Shown piece after piece: positions 1-7,253 of a stretch of 10,828 nt of DNA. Source of the stretch: Planctomycetales bacterium (GTDB lineage: Bacteria; Planctomycetota; Planctomycetia; Pirellulales; Thermoguttaceae); contig SKZG01000332.1 in NCBI GenBank assembly GCA_007127495.1, positions 1-10,828 on the forward strand, written 5' to 3'. Numbering within the stretch: position 1 is the stretch's first letter; every line of letters begins with the position of its first letter. The notes beneath the pieces were generated by a model, which made no database searches, was not told the DNA's origin, and saw only the letters and a program-made list of their open reading frames with translations. A program made the translations under genes and the position numbers.

Positions 1-1
1 C

Positions 2-40
2 CTCAAGGGCATTGAAGTGAGCGATCCGGGTATTCTCTAG
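2..40 (+). CDS. 3' end of an upstream reading frame (partial)
   Basis: Frame 2 is open from the window edge and reads LKGIEVSDPGIL before a TAG at 38-40. Only 12 codons are visible, so no family can be named. The stop lies 16 bases before the ATG of the next gene on the same strand, which would fit an operon that starts outside the window. A chance open stretch of this length is also possible; confidence is low. Confidence 0.35.
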   Translation, partial: LKGIEVSDPGIL

Positions 41-56
41 CGATCGGCCGCAGGTT

Positions 57-1892
57 ATGATAGGGACTGGAAACTCCGAGAAACCCGCAAACAACACAAC
101 GATGTCAGAAACGCTGGGACGCATTCGAACGATTGGGCGCCGGCTTGGCGTGATCGCGCTGGTAGTGGTTCTTGTCGGCCTGGCGGCCGACCGGGCGGCG
201 GCCGCCAATTGGCCCGCCTACCGGCCCGACCCTGCCGCCGGCGCCGATTTCCGAGGGCCGGGCTACTATCTTAGCGCAGTCAAGGTGCTGCTCCCCTGGT
301 TGGTCTTCCTGGCCTGGGTCTGGACGACCGACTGGGTCAGCCGCGACGTTCAGGAAATGAAGCTGAAGTGGAATTACCTTCGTTGGAATCCGATCGTCTT
401 CGGCAGTTTCCTGGCCGGCTACGTGCTGTTGTGGATCATTCCCTATTTCTGGCTCGGCTTCCCATTGCTTCTGATCAGCTACGCCGGGCCGCTGGTTGCG
501 TATATCGTGCTTCGGAATTCGCAGGTGAGCAACGACCAGCGAGTATTCACACGGGAGCATTTGCGATATGTGCTGGCGTCGAAACTGCGGGGGGTCGGCG
601 TGAAGGTGGAGGCCGAGGCGCCCGACCCGCACCGCACCGGCCCACCCGTCGTGCTGTCAGCTCGGGGCGGAGCGGACGAACGCGAAAACAATACCCGCTT
701 GCTCGCAGCCCGCCAGGCGCCGGGCCTGAAGTCCGCGAGGCAGATCCTTGCCGAGGGGCTGGAAAGCCGCGCCGCGTCGATCCTTCTGGACTATACGCAG
801 CAGGCTGTCGGCGTGCGGCACCTGATTGACGGCGTATGGCACCAGCGCGATCCCAAGGAACGCGAAACGGCCGATCCCGCGCTCGAAGCGTTGAAAATCC
901 TCTGCGGGCTCAAGCCCCAGGAGCGCCAAAGTCGGCAGGAGGGAACCTTCGCCGCCGAGCACCAATCGATTCAATATGAGGGCACGTTCGCCTCGCAGGG
1001 GACGAAGACGGGTGAGCGGGTGGTCCTGCAATTCGAGGACCCCAAGGTTCGCTTCACCACCCTTGACGACTTGGGCATGCGCCCGAAAATGCAGGAGCAA
1101 CTCAAGGAACTACTGAACGGGGAACGAGGGTTTGTCATCTTTTCGGCCCTGCCGGGCGCCGGGCTGCGCAGCACGGTGAATGTCGCTTTGCACGCCACCG
1201 ACCGGTTTACGCGCGAGTTCGTCGCGGTCGAGGAGGCCTCGAAGCGGTATGAAGAGATCGAGAATATCCCCGTGACGGTGTACGACGCGAAGGAAGGTCC
1301 GTCGCCCACCGACGTTCTCACGCGTCTGTTCCGCATGGAGCCGAACGTCATCGTCTTCCGCGACCTGCCCGACGGCGCGACGGTCGACATGTTGTGCCGC
1401 GAGATCGTGGAGGAGGGCCAGGTTGTCATAAGCACGATGCGGGCGAAGGACGCAGCCGAGGCGTTGGTGCGCGTGCTGGCCCTGGGGGCCGACGCGACGA
1501 AGTTTTCCAAAGTGGCCACCGCCGCGTTGGGACAACGGCTCATCCGGAAGCTGTGCGAAGCGTGCAAGGAGGCCTATGCCCCGACGCCCGAGGTGCTCAA
1601 ACAACTCGGCCTGCCCGCAGGCCGCGTCCAAGCATTCTACCGCCCACCACAGCAGCCCGAGGAAGTGTGCCCGCAGTGTGGCGGCATCGGCTACGTGGGC
1701 CGGACGGCTATTTTCGAGCTGCTGGTGGTAGGCGATACCGCCCGCAAAGCCCTCGCGGCGCGTGCCAAACCCGATGTGCTCCGCCAGGCCGCCCGCAAAG
1801 ACGGCTCCCGGTCGCTCCAGGAAGAAGGGCTGTTGCTGGTGGCCAAGGGGGTCACCTCCCTGCCGGAGTTGATGAGAGTGCTCAAACAATAG
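57..1892 (+). CDS. Membrane-anchored GspE/PilB-type secretion ATPase homologue with degenerate ATPase motifs
   Basis: This 611-residue protein resembles the type II secretion/type IV pilus ATPases in its C-terminal two thirds. A signal-like helix (about 31-49, ending AAAAN) is followed by hydrophobic segments at about 74-92, 112-131 and 134-152; true GspE is soluble. Residues 238-262 resemble the GspE stretch ending in RIDG (here HLIDGVWH). The nucleotide site is altered: the Walker A region (364-373) reads ALPGAGLRST and lacks the lysine, the Walker B end (431-439) reads VIVFRDLPD with Asp for the usual Glu, and the His box (459-466) reads STMRAKDA without His. The zinc-binding cysteine pairs are intact (C500/C503, C538/C541). 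It is probably a non-hydrolysing, membrane-bound scaffold or regulator of a secretion or pilus-like machine. ATG 57 has AGG only 2 bases away; ATG 102 is an alternative start but has no visible ribosome binding site. It heads a run with the next three genes. Confidence 0.85.
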   Translation: MIGTGNSEKPANNTTMSETLGRIRTIGRRLGVIALVVVLVGLAADRAAAANWPAYRPDPAAGADFRGPGYYLSAVKVLLPWLVFLAWVWTTDWVSRDVQEMKLKWNYLRWNPIVFGSFLAGYVLLWIIPYFWLGFPLLLISYAGPLVAYIVLRNSQVSNDQRVFTREHLRYVLASKLRGVGVKVEAEAPDPHRTGPPVVLSARGGADERENNTRLLAARQAPGLKSARQILAEGLESRAASILLDYTQQAVGVRHLIDGVWHQRDPKERETADPALEALKILCGLKPQERQSRQEGTFAAEHQSIQYEGTFASQGTKTGERVVLQFEDPKVRFTTLDDLGMRPKMQEQLKELLNGERGFVIFSALPGAGLRSTVNVALHATDRFTREFVAVEEASKRYEEIENIPVTVYDAKEGPSPTDVLTRLFRMEPNVIVFRDLPDGATVDMLCREIVEEGQVVISTMRAKDAAEALVRVLALGADATKFSKVATAALGQRLIRKLCEACKEAYAPTPEVLKQLGLPAGRVQAFYRPPQQPEEVCPQCGGIGYVGRTAIFELLVVGDTARKALAARAKPDVLRQAARKDGSRSLQEEGLLLVAKGVTSLPELMRVLKQ

Positions 1893-1902
1893 GAACCGAC
1901 TG

Positions 1903-2586
1903 ATGCTTTTCGGATTGCTACTGGTCATTTTTGTGGTATGCTTGGCCTTCCTGTACCAGGACGGCTTGTGGGGCAATGCCATTCGCCTGATCAACGTGGT
2001 GAGTGCGGCCCTGTTGGCAACGAATTATTTCGAGCCCATGGCCGATTACCTCGAATCCATGCAGCCGACCTACAGCTACCTGTGGGACTTCCTGGCTCTG
2101 TGGGGGCTTTTCGTCGTGTTTCTGGCCGTTTTCCGAGCGGCAACCGATTCCATTTCGCGAGTGAAGGTCCGCTTTCTGCAACTGGCGGACCGAGTCGGCA
2201 GCATCATCTGCTCAGCGTGGATCGGCTGGATCATGGTTTCCTTCACCGTCTTCTCATTGCACGTTGCGCCGCTGGGGCGCGAGTTCATGGGTAGCTCCTT
2301 CAAGCCCGAGGAGCGCGTCGAAAAGGGCGGCGCGGAACTGTACTGGCTCGGATTCATGCAGCGGGTTTCGCGGGGGCAGTTCTCCCGGCGGCTTTCCGAA
2401 AGAGAGTTGGCCGCAAACCAGTACGCCTCGCAGCAAGAAGATCGCCCCGGCGAGGAGGGCGTGGCCGTATTCGACCGCACCGGCGAGTTCCTTCCCAAGT
2501 ATGCCACGCGCCGCGCCCGGTTGCAGTCACACGTGGAAAACACCGGCGCCGTGCGCGTGCGACCGGAGAACCTGCTCAGAAGATGA
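1903..2586 (+). CDS. CvpA-family-like integral membrane protein
   Basis: This 227-residue protein has four hydrophobic helices at about 1-17, 24-42, 60-78 and 98-120, then a soluble tail of about 100 residues rich in Arg and Glu. The helix layout, the early GLWGNAIRLINVVSA stretch and the loop rich in basic residues at 85-97 resemble the CvpA (colicin V production) family, which is usually about 160-180 residues, so the tail is an extension. CvpA proteins are inner-membrane proteins linked to envelope homeostasis; the exact activity is not settled. The start is well supported: AGGA at 1891-1894 lies 8 bases before the ATG and overlaps the stop codon of the upstream gene, which points to translational coupling. 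The next gene starts 9 bases after its stop. The family call is from pattern and is fairly secure; the function is not. Confidence 0.78.
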   Translation: MLFGLLLVIFVVCLAFLYQDGLWGNAIRLINVVSAALLATNYFEPMADYLESMQPTYSYLWDFLALWGLFVVFLAVFRAATDSISRVKVRFLQLADRVGSIICSAWIGWIMVSFTVFSLHVAPLGREFMGSSFKPEERVEKGGAELYWLGFMQRVSRGQFSRRLSERELAANQYASQQEDRPGEEGVAVFDRTGEFLPKYATRRARLQSHVENTGAVRVRPENLLRR

Positions 2587-2595
2587 GGCGGCGAT

Positions 2596-3315
2596 ATGTC
2601 CGTGCTGCGCGATTCGCCCCATTTGACCGATCACGATGACCGTACGGTTGACGAGTATCGCGCCGTGAGCGGTTGGGCGGTGGCCGCGCTGATTCTCGGC
2701 CTGCTCGGGCCACTGGCACTGGTCGACATCTGGCTCAGCCTGATCCCCCTGGCAGGAATCGTCGTTGCCGTTGTCGCGCTCGTGCGCATCGCCGTGCTGA
2801 CTCCGGCGCTGACCGGGCGGAAGACCGCCTTGGCGGGCCTCTTCCTATCAACGCTGTGCATTTCGGCAGCCGGGGCCGATTATGTCGTCTATTGGCAATC
2901 CGTACATCGCGAGGCTCAACGATTTGCCAAAGTCTGGTTTGCGTTCCTCGCAGAGGGTCGGCCAGAAAAGGCCCACCAGCTTACCTTGGCGCCTCAGGTG
3001 CGCCAGCCGCTCAACGAAACCCTTGCAGAGTTCTACCGTGAGAACGAGGACTGGCAGGAGGATCTTGAACGCTACATCCGGCAGCCCGTGGTCGCTAGGC
3101 TGCTCGCGCTGGGTAGTCGAGCGCGGGCAAGGTACCATGCGACGGAGGCATCGGGCCGCGGAGCCCGCCTCGTGGTCGCTCGTCAACTTTTCACCGTGAT
3201 CTATGACGATGCGAAGCAGGATGCCCGGTCGTTTTGGGTCCGCCTGACGGTGGAGCGCGGGCGGTTCGAATACGGCCAGGCCGCCTGGCGCATCATCGAT
3301 GCCGAGGAACCCTGA
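2596..3315 (+). CDS. DUF4190-like membrane protein with a C-terminal soluble domain
   Basis: The protein has 239 residues. After an acidic N-terminus (1-24), residues 25-98 form about three hydrophobic segments with the SGWAVAALILGLLGPLAL and GRKTALAGLFLSTL patterns typical of DUF4190-like domains. Residues 99-239 are soluble: a helical stretch rich in charged residues (103-165), then a beta-like part ending AWRIIDAEEP, reminiscent of small NTF2-like or DUF4878-like accessory domains, though I cannot assign it firmly. The domain would sit next to the membrane. A purine-rich GAGGCGG sits just before the ATG. The gene is 9 bases after the CvpA-like gene and ends 2 bases before the glycosidase start, so it is very likely co-transcribed with both. 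No enzymatic motif is visible; the role is unknown, perhaps envelope-associated. Confidence 0.72.
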   Translation: MSVLRDSPHLTDHDDRTVDEYRAVSGWAVAALILGLLGPLALVDIWLSLIPLAGIVVAVVALVRIAVLTPALTGRKTALAGLFLSTLCISAAGADYVVYWQSVHREAQRFAKVWFAFLAEGRPEKAHQLTLAPQVRQPLNETLAEFYRENEDWQEDLERYIRQPVVARLLALGSRARARYHATEASGRGARLVVARQLFTVIYDDAKQDARSFWVRLTVERGRFEYGQAAWRIIDAEEP

Positions 3316-3317
3316 CG

Positions 3318-5864
3318 ATGAAACGGCTCTTCCTGGAATGTGTCGTGGTCTTGTGGACCGTGTGGGCCCCGGCGGGCGAAATGGCGCCGTTCGTCATCCC
3401 GACGCAGCCGACCCCCGACTCGCGGCTGACCGTGGCCGTCGAACCGGTGCCGGCGGACGCCGCCCGGCTGGAGGTGCGGGACGGGCATTTCTTCGTCGGC
3501 GACCGCCGCGAGCGCATTTGGGGGGTGAACCTCAGCTTCGCCGCATGCTTCCCGGAGCCGGCCGACGCCCCGCACATCGCCCGCCGTATGGCCGACGCCG
3601 GCGTGAACAACGTCCGGTTTCACCACATGGACACCGCCGCCTGGCCACGCGGCATTTTGGACCCACAAGACCGCCTGCGACTCCACCCGGAGGCTCTCAA
3701 ACGGCTCGACGTGTTCGTCGATCAGCTTGCCCGGCACGGCATCCGCTCGAACATCAACTTGCACGTAGGGCGTGCCGCCAGCCGGGCCTTGGGGCTGCCC
3801 GAGCCGAACACCCGTTATGACAAGATCGTCGGCATTTTCACGCCCGAACTGGTCGAGGCCCAGGAGCAGTTCGCCCGTGACCTGCTCACTCGCACGAACA
3901 CGGCACGCGGCGTCCGTTATGCTGACGACCCGGCCGTCGCGTTTGTCGAAATCACCAATGAGAATAGCCTTTTCATGTGGAGTGCCAAGCGCGATTTGCG
4001 CGAGCTGCCGGAGTATTACGCCGGCGTGTTGCGGGGGCAGTTCAACGCGTGGTTGAAGGACCGTTATGATACGACTGACGCGCTGCGCACCGCCTGGGCG
4101 GCAGGGGCAGAGCCGCTGGGCGAAAACATGCTGGCCGACCCAGCCTTTGCCATGCCCCCGCCGCAGGGGCCGGACGACCGGCGATGGCAAATCGAACAAC
4201 ATGCCGGCTGCCGCATGACGGCCGCGCAACTTGACGATTCGTCGGGAGTGCGACTGAACATCGAGCAGGCAGACCAGACGAATTGGCACCTATCGCTCAA
4301 ACATTCGCCCCTGCAAATCGCGGCCGGCAGCTATTATACCGTGACCTTTCGCGCCCGATCCGACCAGCCGCGATCGATCGCCTACTCGGTGGGCCAGGAC
4401 CGGGCCCCATGGGGCAACCTGGGGCTCTCGCGGCAGGCGGAACTGACCGCCGAGTGGCAGGTGTTCCGTGCGGGGTTCGTCGCCCTTGCCGACGAAGACC
4501 GCGCCCGGCTGGCCTTCTCCGTCGGCGCCGACCCCGCCTCGGTTGAACTCGCCGACGTGCGCCTCAGCCCCGGTGGGCGGGCGGGGCTCGTGGCCGGTGA
4601 ATCGCTCGATGAAGCCAATGTGGCCGTGTTCGCACACGGCGAAAGCGAACCCCGCATTCGCGACCGCTGGCGGTTCCTGGCTGAAACCGAAAAGAACTAC
4701 TTCGACCACATGTACCGGTTCATTCGCGACGAGCTGGACTGTACGGCGCTGATCACGGGCACCATCGTGTTCGGGCCGTGTGGGCTGTACGGGCAAAGCG
4801 ATATGGACTTCATTGACGGCCACGCCTACTGGCAGCATCCGCGGTTCCCCGGCCGCCCCTGGGACGCGGGCAACTGGACCGTCGAGCAGTTGGCCATGGT
4901 CGACCATCCCGAGCGGGCCACCCTGCCCAGGCTCGCCGCCGAGCGGTTGGCCGGGAAGCCGTTCACCGTGAGCGAGTACAACCACCCCGCGCCGAACGAC
5001 TACCAGGCCGAATGCATCCCGATGCTCGCCGCCTATGCCGCAGCCCAGGACTGGGACGGGATTTGGCTGTACACGTACAGCCACGAGAGCGACGTGCATC
5101 GGGCGAGGCTCAACTCGTATTTCGACATTGATCAGAACCCGGCAAAGTGGGGCTTCATGCGGGCCGGCGCTGAGATCTTCCGCCGCGGCGCCGTGCCGCC
5201 GCTTCCGAAAACGCGGCAGGTGGCACTTGGCCAGTGTGCTGACGATCCCTTGGCGGACTTGACCGACCTGCACCGGAGTCGCGGCCGCGACATGTTTGCC
5301 GCCGCGACGATGAGGATCCCGCTGACCTGGCAAAACCTGCTCCAGAATCGGCTAGCCGTCGCCCTGGGAGGCGAAACCGCGAAACACTCGCACCGCGTTG
5401 CACAGCCGCCCGTGTTCCTGTGGCAGGTCGAGGCCGGGAAAGGAACCTTTGCGGTGTCGGCCGAGGGCGTTCGGGTACTCGTCGGCCGTCGGGGGAGCCG
5501 GGGCGCCGGAATCACCTTGGCGGAGCCGGCGTTCGCCGCGATTACCGTCACCGCGCTGGACGGCCGGCCCCTGCACGCTTCGCGGTCGGTGCTCATTGCC
5601 GCTTGCGGTCGGGCCGAGAATACCGGCATGGTGTTCTCCGAGGACCGCCGCACAGTAGGCCGCAACTGGGGCGAGCCGCCCGTGCGGGTTGAGCCGGTCA
5701 AGGCCTCGATTGCCCTGCCGGGGAGGCCATGGCGGTGCCATGCACTGAAACCTGACGGTTCGCAGGGCCAACGTGTACCGTTGCAGCGAGAAGCCCGCGG
5801 CCGATCCTACGTCGACTTGCACCCGAAATATGCCACCATGTGGTACTTGCTGGAACAAGACTAA
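3318..5864 (+). CDS. Exported glycoside hydrolase, clan GH-A-like TIM barrel interrupted by a carbohydrate-binding-like domain
   Basis: This is an 848-residue secreted protein. The chosen ATG has GAGGA 9 bases upstream and starts a signal peptide (1-20); in-frame sequence upstream overlaps the previous gene and is not protein-like. Residues 50-110 (GVNLSFAACFPEP, NNVRFHHMDT) and 128-150 look like the first strands of a cellulase-type barrel. Strand 4 carries FVEITNEN with likely acid/base E215; the likely nucleophile is E553 in FTVSEYNHP, followed by GIWLYTYSH. Between them, residues about 268-420 read like a CBM4/9-type beta-sandwich (NMLADPAF, YYTVTFRARS, SVELADVRL), so the catalytic domain appears split by an insertion. 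Residues about 630-848 form a C-terminal beta-rich domain. The substrate is unknown, probably a plant or algal polysaccharide. It follows the DUF4190-like gene by 2 bases. The clan call is good; the GH family is not assigned. Confidence 0.8.
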   Translation: MKRLFLECVVVLWTVWAPAGEMAPFVIPTQPTPDSRLTVAVEPVPADAARLEVRDGHFFVGDRRERIWGVNLSFAACFPEPADAPHIARRMADAGVNNVRFHHMDTAAWPRGILDPQDRLRLHPEALKRLDVFVDQLARHGIRSNINLHVGRAASRALGLPEPNTRYDKIVGIFTPELVEAQEQFARDLLTRTNTARGVRYADDPAVAFVEITNENSLFMWSAKRDLRELPEYYAGVLRGQFNAWLKDRYDTTDALRTAWAAGAEPLGENMLADPAFAMPPPQGPDDRRWQIEQHAGCRMTAAQLDDSSGVRLNIEQADQTNWHLSLKHSPLQIAAGSYYTVTFRARSDQPRSIAYSVGQDRAPWGNLGLSRQAELTAEWQVFRAGFVALADEDRARLAFSVGADPASVELADVRLSPGGRAGLVAGESLDEANVAVFAHGESEPRIRDRWRFLAETEKNYFDHMYRFIRDELDCTALITGTIVFGPCGLYGQSDMDFIDGHAYWQHPRFPGRPWDAGNWTVEQLAMVDHPERATLPRLAAERLAGKPFTVSEYNHPAPNDYQAECIPMLAAYAAAQDWDGIWLYTYSHESDVHRARLNSYFDIDQNPAKWGFMRAGAEIFRRGAVPPLPKTRQVALGQCADDPLADLTDLHRSRGRDMFAAATMRIPLTWQNLLQNRLAVALGGETAKHSHRVAQPPVFLWQVEAGKGTFAVSAEGVRVLVGRRGSRGAGITLAEPAFAAITVTALDGRPLHASRSVLIAACGRAENTGMVFSEDRRTVGRNWGEPPVRVEPVKASIALPGRPWRCHALKPDGSQGQRVPLQREARGRSYVDLHPKYATMWYLLEQD

Positions 5865-5884
5865 TGCGCTAAGCGTGCGCTCGG

Positions 5885-6000
5885 AAATAACTGGCTCTTC
5901 CGTTTCTAGGTGCGGGCCGCTTCACTGTAGTAGGCACACGCCGTGTGCCGTCCCTGAAACAGAGGTTGTCTGCACTTAGAAACGGAAGAGCCAAATAACT
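5885..6000. repeat. 8-bp target-site duplication AAATAACT flanking the miniature element
   Basis: AAATAACT occurs at 5885-5892 and again at 5993-6000, directly outside the terminal inverted repeats. The perfect match implies a fairly recent insertion. Confidence 0.8.
5893..5992. mobile_element. 100-bp miniature inverted-repeat element (MITE-like), intact copy
   Basis: The element starts GGCTCTTCCGTTTCTAG and ends with its reverse complement. The inverted arms are 5893-5913 and 5972-5992, matching at 20 of 21 positions. It is flanked by a perfect 8-bp direct repeat AAATAACT (5885-5892 and 5993-6000), as expected of a target-site duplication. The centre holds the short palindrome GGCACACGCCGTGTGCC. 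No ORF of its own is present, so it would need a transposase in trans. Ends beginning GGCTCTT together with 8-bp duplications are, as I recall, typical of the ISL3 family. It lies 28 bases after the glycosidase stop codon and could fold into a long hairpin in the transcript. Confidence 0.85.
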
Positions 6001-6032
6001 TGGACAGATTGTAGTAGGCACACGCCGTGTGC
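5926..6032. repeat. Direct repeat of a 23-bp palindromic core
   Basis: The same 23 bases, TGTAGTAGG followed by CACACGCCGTGTGC, occur at 5926-5948 inside the miniature element and at 6010-6032 just outside it. The core GGCACACG-C-CGTGTGCC is an odd-length palindrome; the second copy loses only its last base. The flanks of the second copy do not match the element ends, so the core seems to spread or persist independently of the 100-bp element. Two copies 84 bases apart do not make a CRISPR array. Confidence 0.75.
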
Positions 6033-6263
6033 GTCTCACGCTTGAGTGTTGGGCAGTTCGACGACACACCGGCCAGGCGCGCACGGGCGCGGCGCGCCGA
6101 CCTGATCGGTGGGACTGCCTTTTCTCTGTTTGCAGTCGGCTTTCTGGGCGCTTGGATTGTGGGCCTCGGTGTGGTATACTTGTTCGCATCGATCGCCAAT
6201 GCCACGATCGGCGGACGGATGTTGCGAAATCACCTTTCCATGCGTTCCCCCAAGGAGAACTAG
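6027..6263 (+). CDS. Doubtful 78-codon ORF with one hydrophobic segment
   Basis: The frame starts at a GTG inside the second palindrome copy and ends 2 bases before the DUF1080 gene. Its latter part (about residues 28-62, GGTAFSLFAVGFLGAWIVG onward) reads like a transmembrane helix with Gly and aromatic residues, which is more protein-like than the rest. Against it: no Shine-Dalgarno at the start, the start lies in a repeat, and a good candidate promoter for the next gene lies within it. It could be the remnant of a membrane protein gene whose 5' end was lost. No family is recognised. Confidence 0.2.
   Translation: MCVSRLSVGQFDDTPARRARARRADLIGGTAFSLFAVGFLGAWIVGLGVVYLFASIANATIGGRMLRNHLSMRSPKEN
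6152..6180 (+). promoter_or_regulatory. Candidate sigma-70-type promoter with extended -10
   Basis: TTGGAT (6152-6157) and TATACT (6175-6180) are separated by 17 bases, and TG stands one base before the -10 (TGGTATACT). Transcription would begin near 6187, leaving a leader of about 80 bases before the DUF1080 ATG at 6266. The -35 matches the consensus at only three positions; the extended -10 is the stronger part. Confidence 0.45.
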
Positions 6264-6265
6264 TT

Positions 6266-7246
6266 ATGCGAACGTCACTGAGCTTTCTCACCGGCACCTT
6301 GATTTTGTGCTGCTCAATCAGCGCCCCGGCCAATCCTGTATACACCGATCCGAATGAGGCGCCCATCGACTTTCAGATTCAGGGCGAATACTCCGGCAAT
6401 CTGGAGCAGGAGGGGAAACAGAGCAAGTACGGAGCGCAGATCATCGCCCTGGGCAATGGCAAGTTCCGAGGCGTCGGCTACCCAGGCGGCCTGCCCGGCG
6501 ACGGCTGGGACCGGCAGGAACGCATGGTGTCGGACGGCTCGCTCGGTGACGGTGTGGTCCGGTTCGACGCGCCCGACGGCGGCCGTGCGGCCGAGTTGAA
6601 GGACGGCGTCATTACCGTTTTTGACGCCGAAGGCAATGCGATCGGGCGGCTCCAAAAGATGGATCGCAAAAGCCCCACGCTCGGCGCCAAGCCGCCCGAG
6701 GGAGCGGTCGTGCTGTTCGACGGCACCAGCCCCGACGCCTTTCACCGGGGGCGGATGACCGACGACGGGCTGCTGATGGAGGGCGTGACCAGCAAAGAGA
6801 CGTTCGGTAGCCACACGATCCACTTCGAGTTTCGCGCGCCGTTCCAGCCGAACGCGCGTGGCCAGGGACGCGGCAACAGCGGCTTCTACGCGCAGGGGCG
6901 GTACGAGGTGCAAATCCTCGACTCGTTCGGCCTGGAGGGAAAGCATAACGAGTGCGGTGGCATTTACGGCATCGCCGCGCCGAAGCTGAATATGTGCTTC
7001 CCACCGCTAAGCTGGCAAACCTACGACGTCGATTTCACGGCGGCTGAATACGAAAACGGCAAGAAAGTGAGCAACGCCCGCATGACCGTCCGCCACAACG
7101 GCGTGGTGATTCACGACGACATCGAGGTGCCCCGCGCCACGGCGGCCGCGCGATTGCCCGAGGGCCCCGAGCCCGGCCCCGTGTACCTGCAAGACCACGG
7201 CAACCCCGTCCGTTTCCGGAACATTTGGGTCGTACCTCGCGATTGA
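6266..7246 (+). CDS. Exported DUF1080 (3-keto-disaccharide hydrolase domain) protein
   Basis: This 326-residue protein has a signal peptide (about 1-22, ending SAPAN); no lipobox is present because the residue before the cysteines is Leu. AAGGAG at 6252-6257, 8 bases before the ATG, decides the start. Residues 28-135 form an N-terminal module (IQGEYSG, YGAQIIALGNGKFRGVGYPG) common in planctomycete members. Residues 145-324 are the DUF1080 jelly-roll domain: VVLFDGTS, FEFRAPFQP, GNSGFYAQGRYEVQILDSFG, HNECGGIYG, SWQTYDVDFTA, YLQDHGNPVRFRNIW. Characterised relatives act on 3-keto-glycosides or keto-disaccharides in the periplasm, and planctomycetes carry many paralogues; the substrate here is unknown. 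It follows its own candidate promoter and ends 7 bases before prmC. Family assignment is very secure, activity less so. Confidence 0.93.
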   Translation: MRTSLSFLTGTLILCCSISAPANPVYTDPNEAPIDFQIQGEYSGNLEQEGKQSKYGAQIIALGNGKFRGVGYPGGLPGDGWDRQERMVSDGSLGDGVVRFDAPDGGRAAELKDGVITVFDAEGNAIGRLQKMDRKSPTLGAKPPEGAVVLFDGTSPDAFHRGRMTDDGLLMEGVTSKETFGSHTIHFEFRAPFQPNARGQGRGNSGFYAQGRYEVQILDSFGLEGKHNECGGIYGIAAPKLNMCFPPLSWQTYDVDFTAAEYENGKKVSNARMTVRHNGVVIHDDIEVPRATAAARLPEGPEPGPVYLQDHGNPVRFRNIWVVPRD

Positions 7247-7253
7247 GCTTGCC

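Noticed and set aside
3201..4289. Long minus-strand open frame (362 codons) opposite the glycosidase
   Set aside because: The plus-strand frame has clear protein motifs and a signal peptide; the antisense translation is rich in Arg, Gly, His and Val with no recognisable domain, as expected of high-GC shadow frames.
4290..5333. Minus-strand open frame (347 codons) opposite the glycosidase
   Set aside because: A shadow of high-GC coding sequence; no domain is visible in it.
5926..6032. CRISPR array
   Set aside because: Only two repeat copies, one inside a transposable element; no regular spacers and no cas genes.
6029..6265. Upstream extension of the DUF1080 gene to a GTG in the repeat
   Set aside because: The extension is Arg/Cys-rich and lies in repeat and promoter sequence; ATG 6266 has AAGGAG at ideal spacing and begins a signal peptide.
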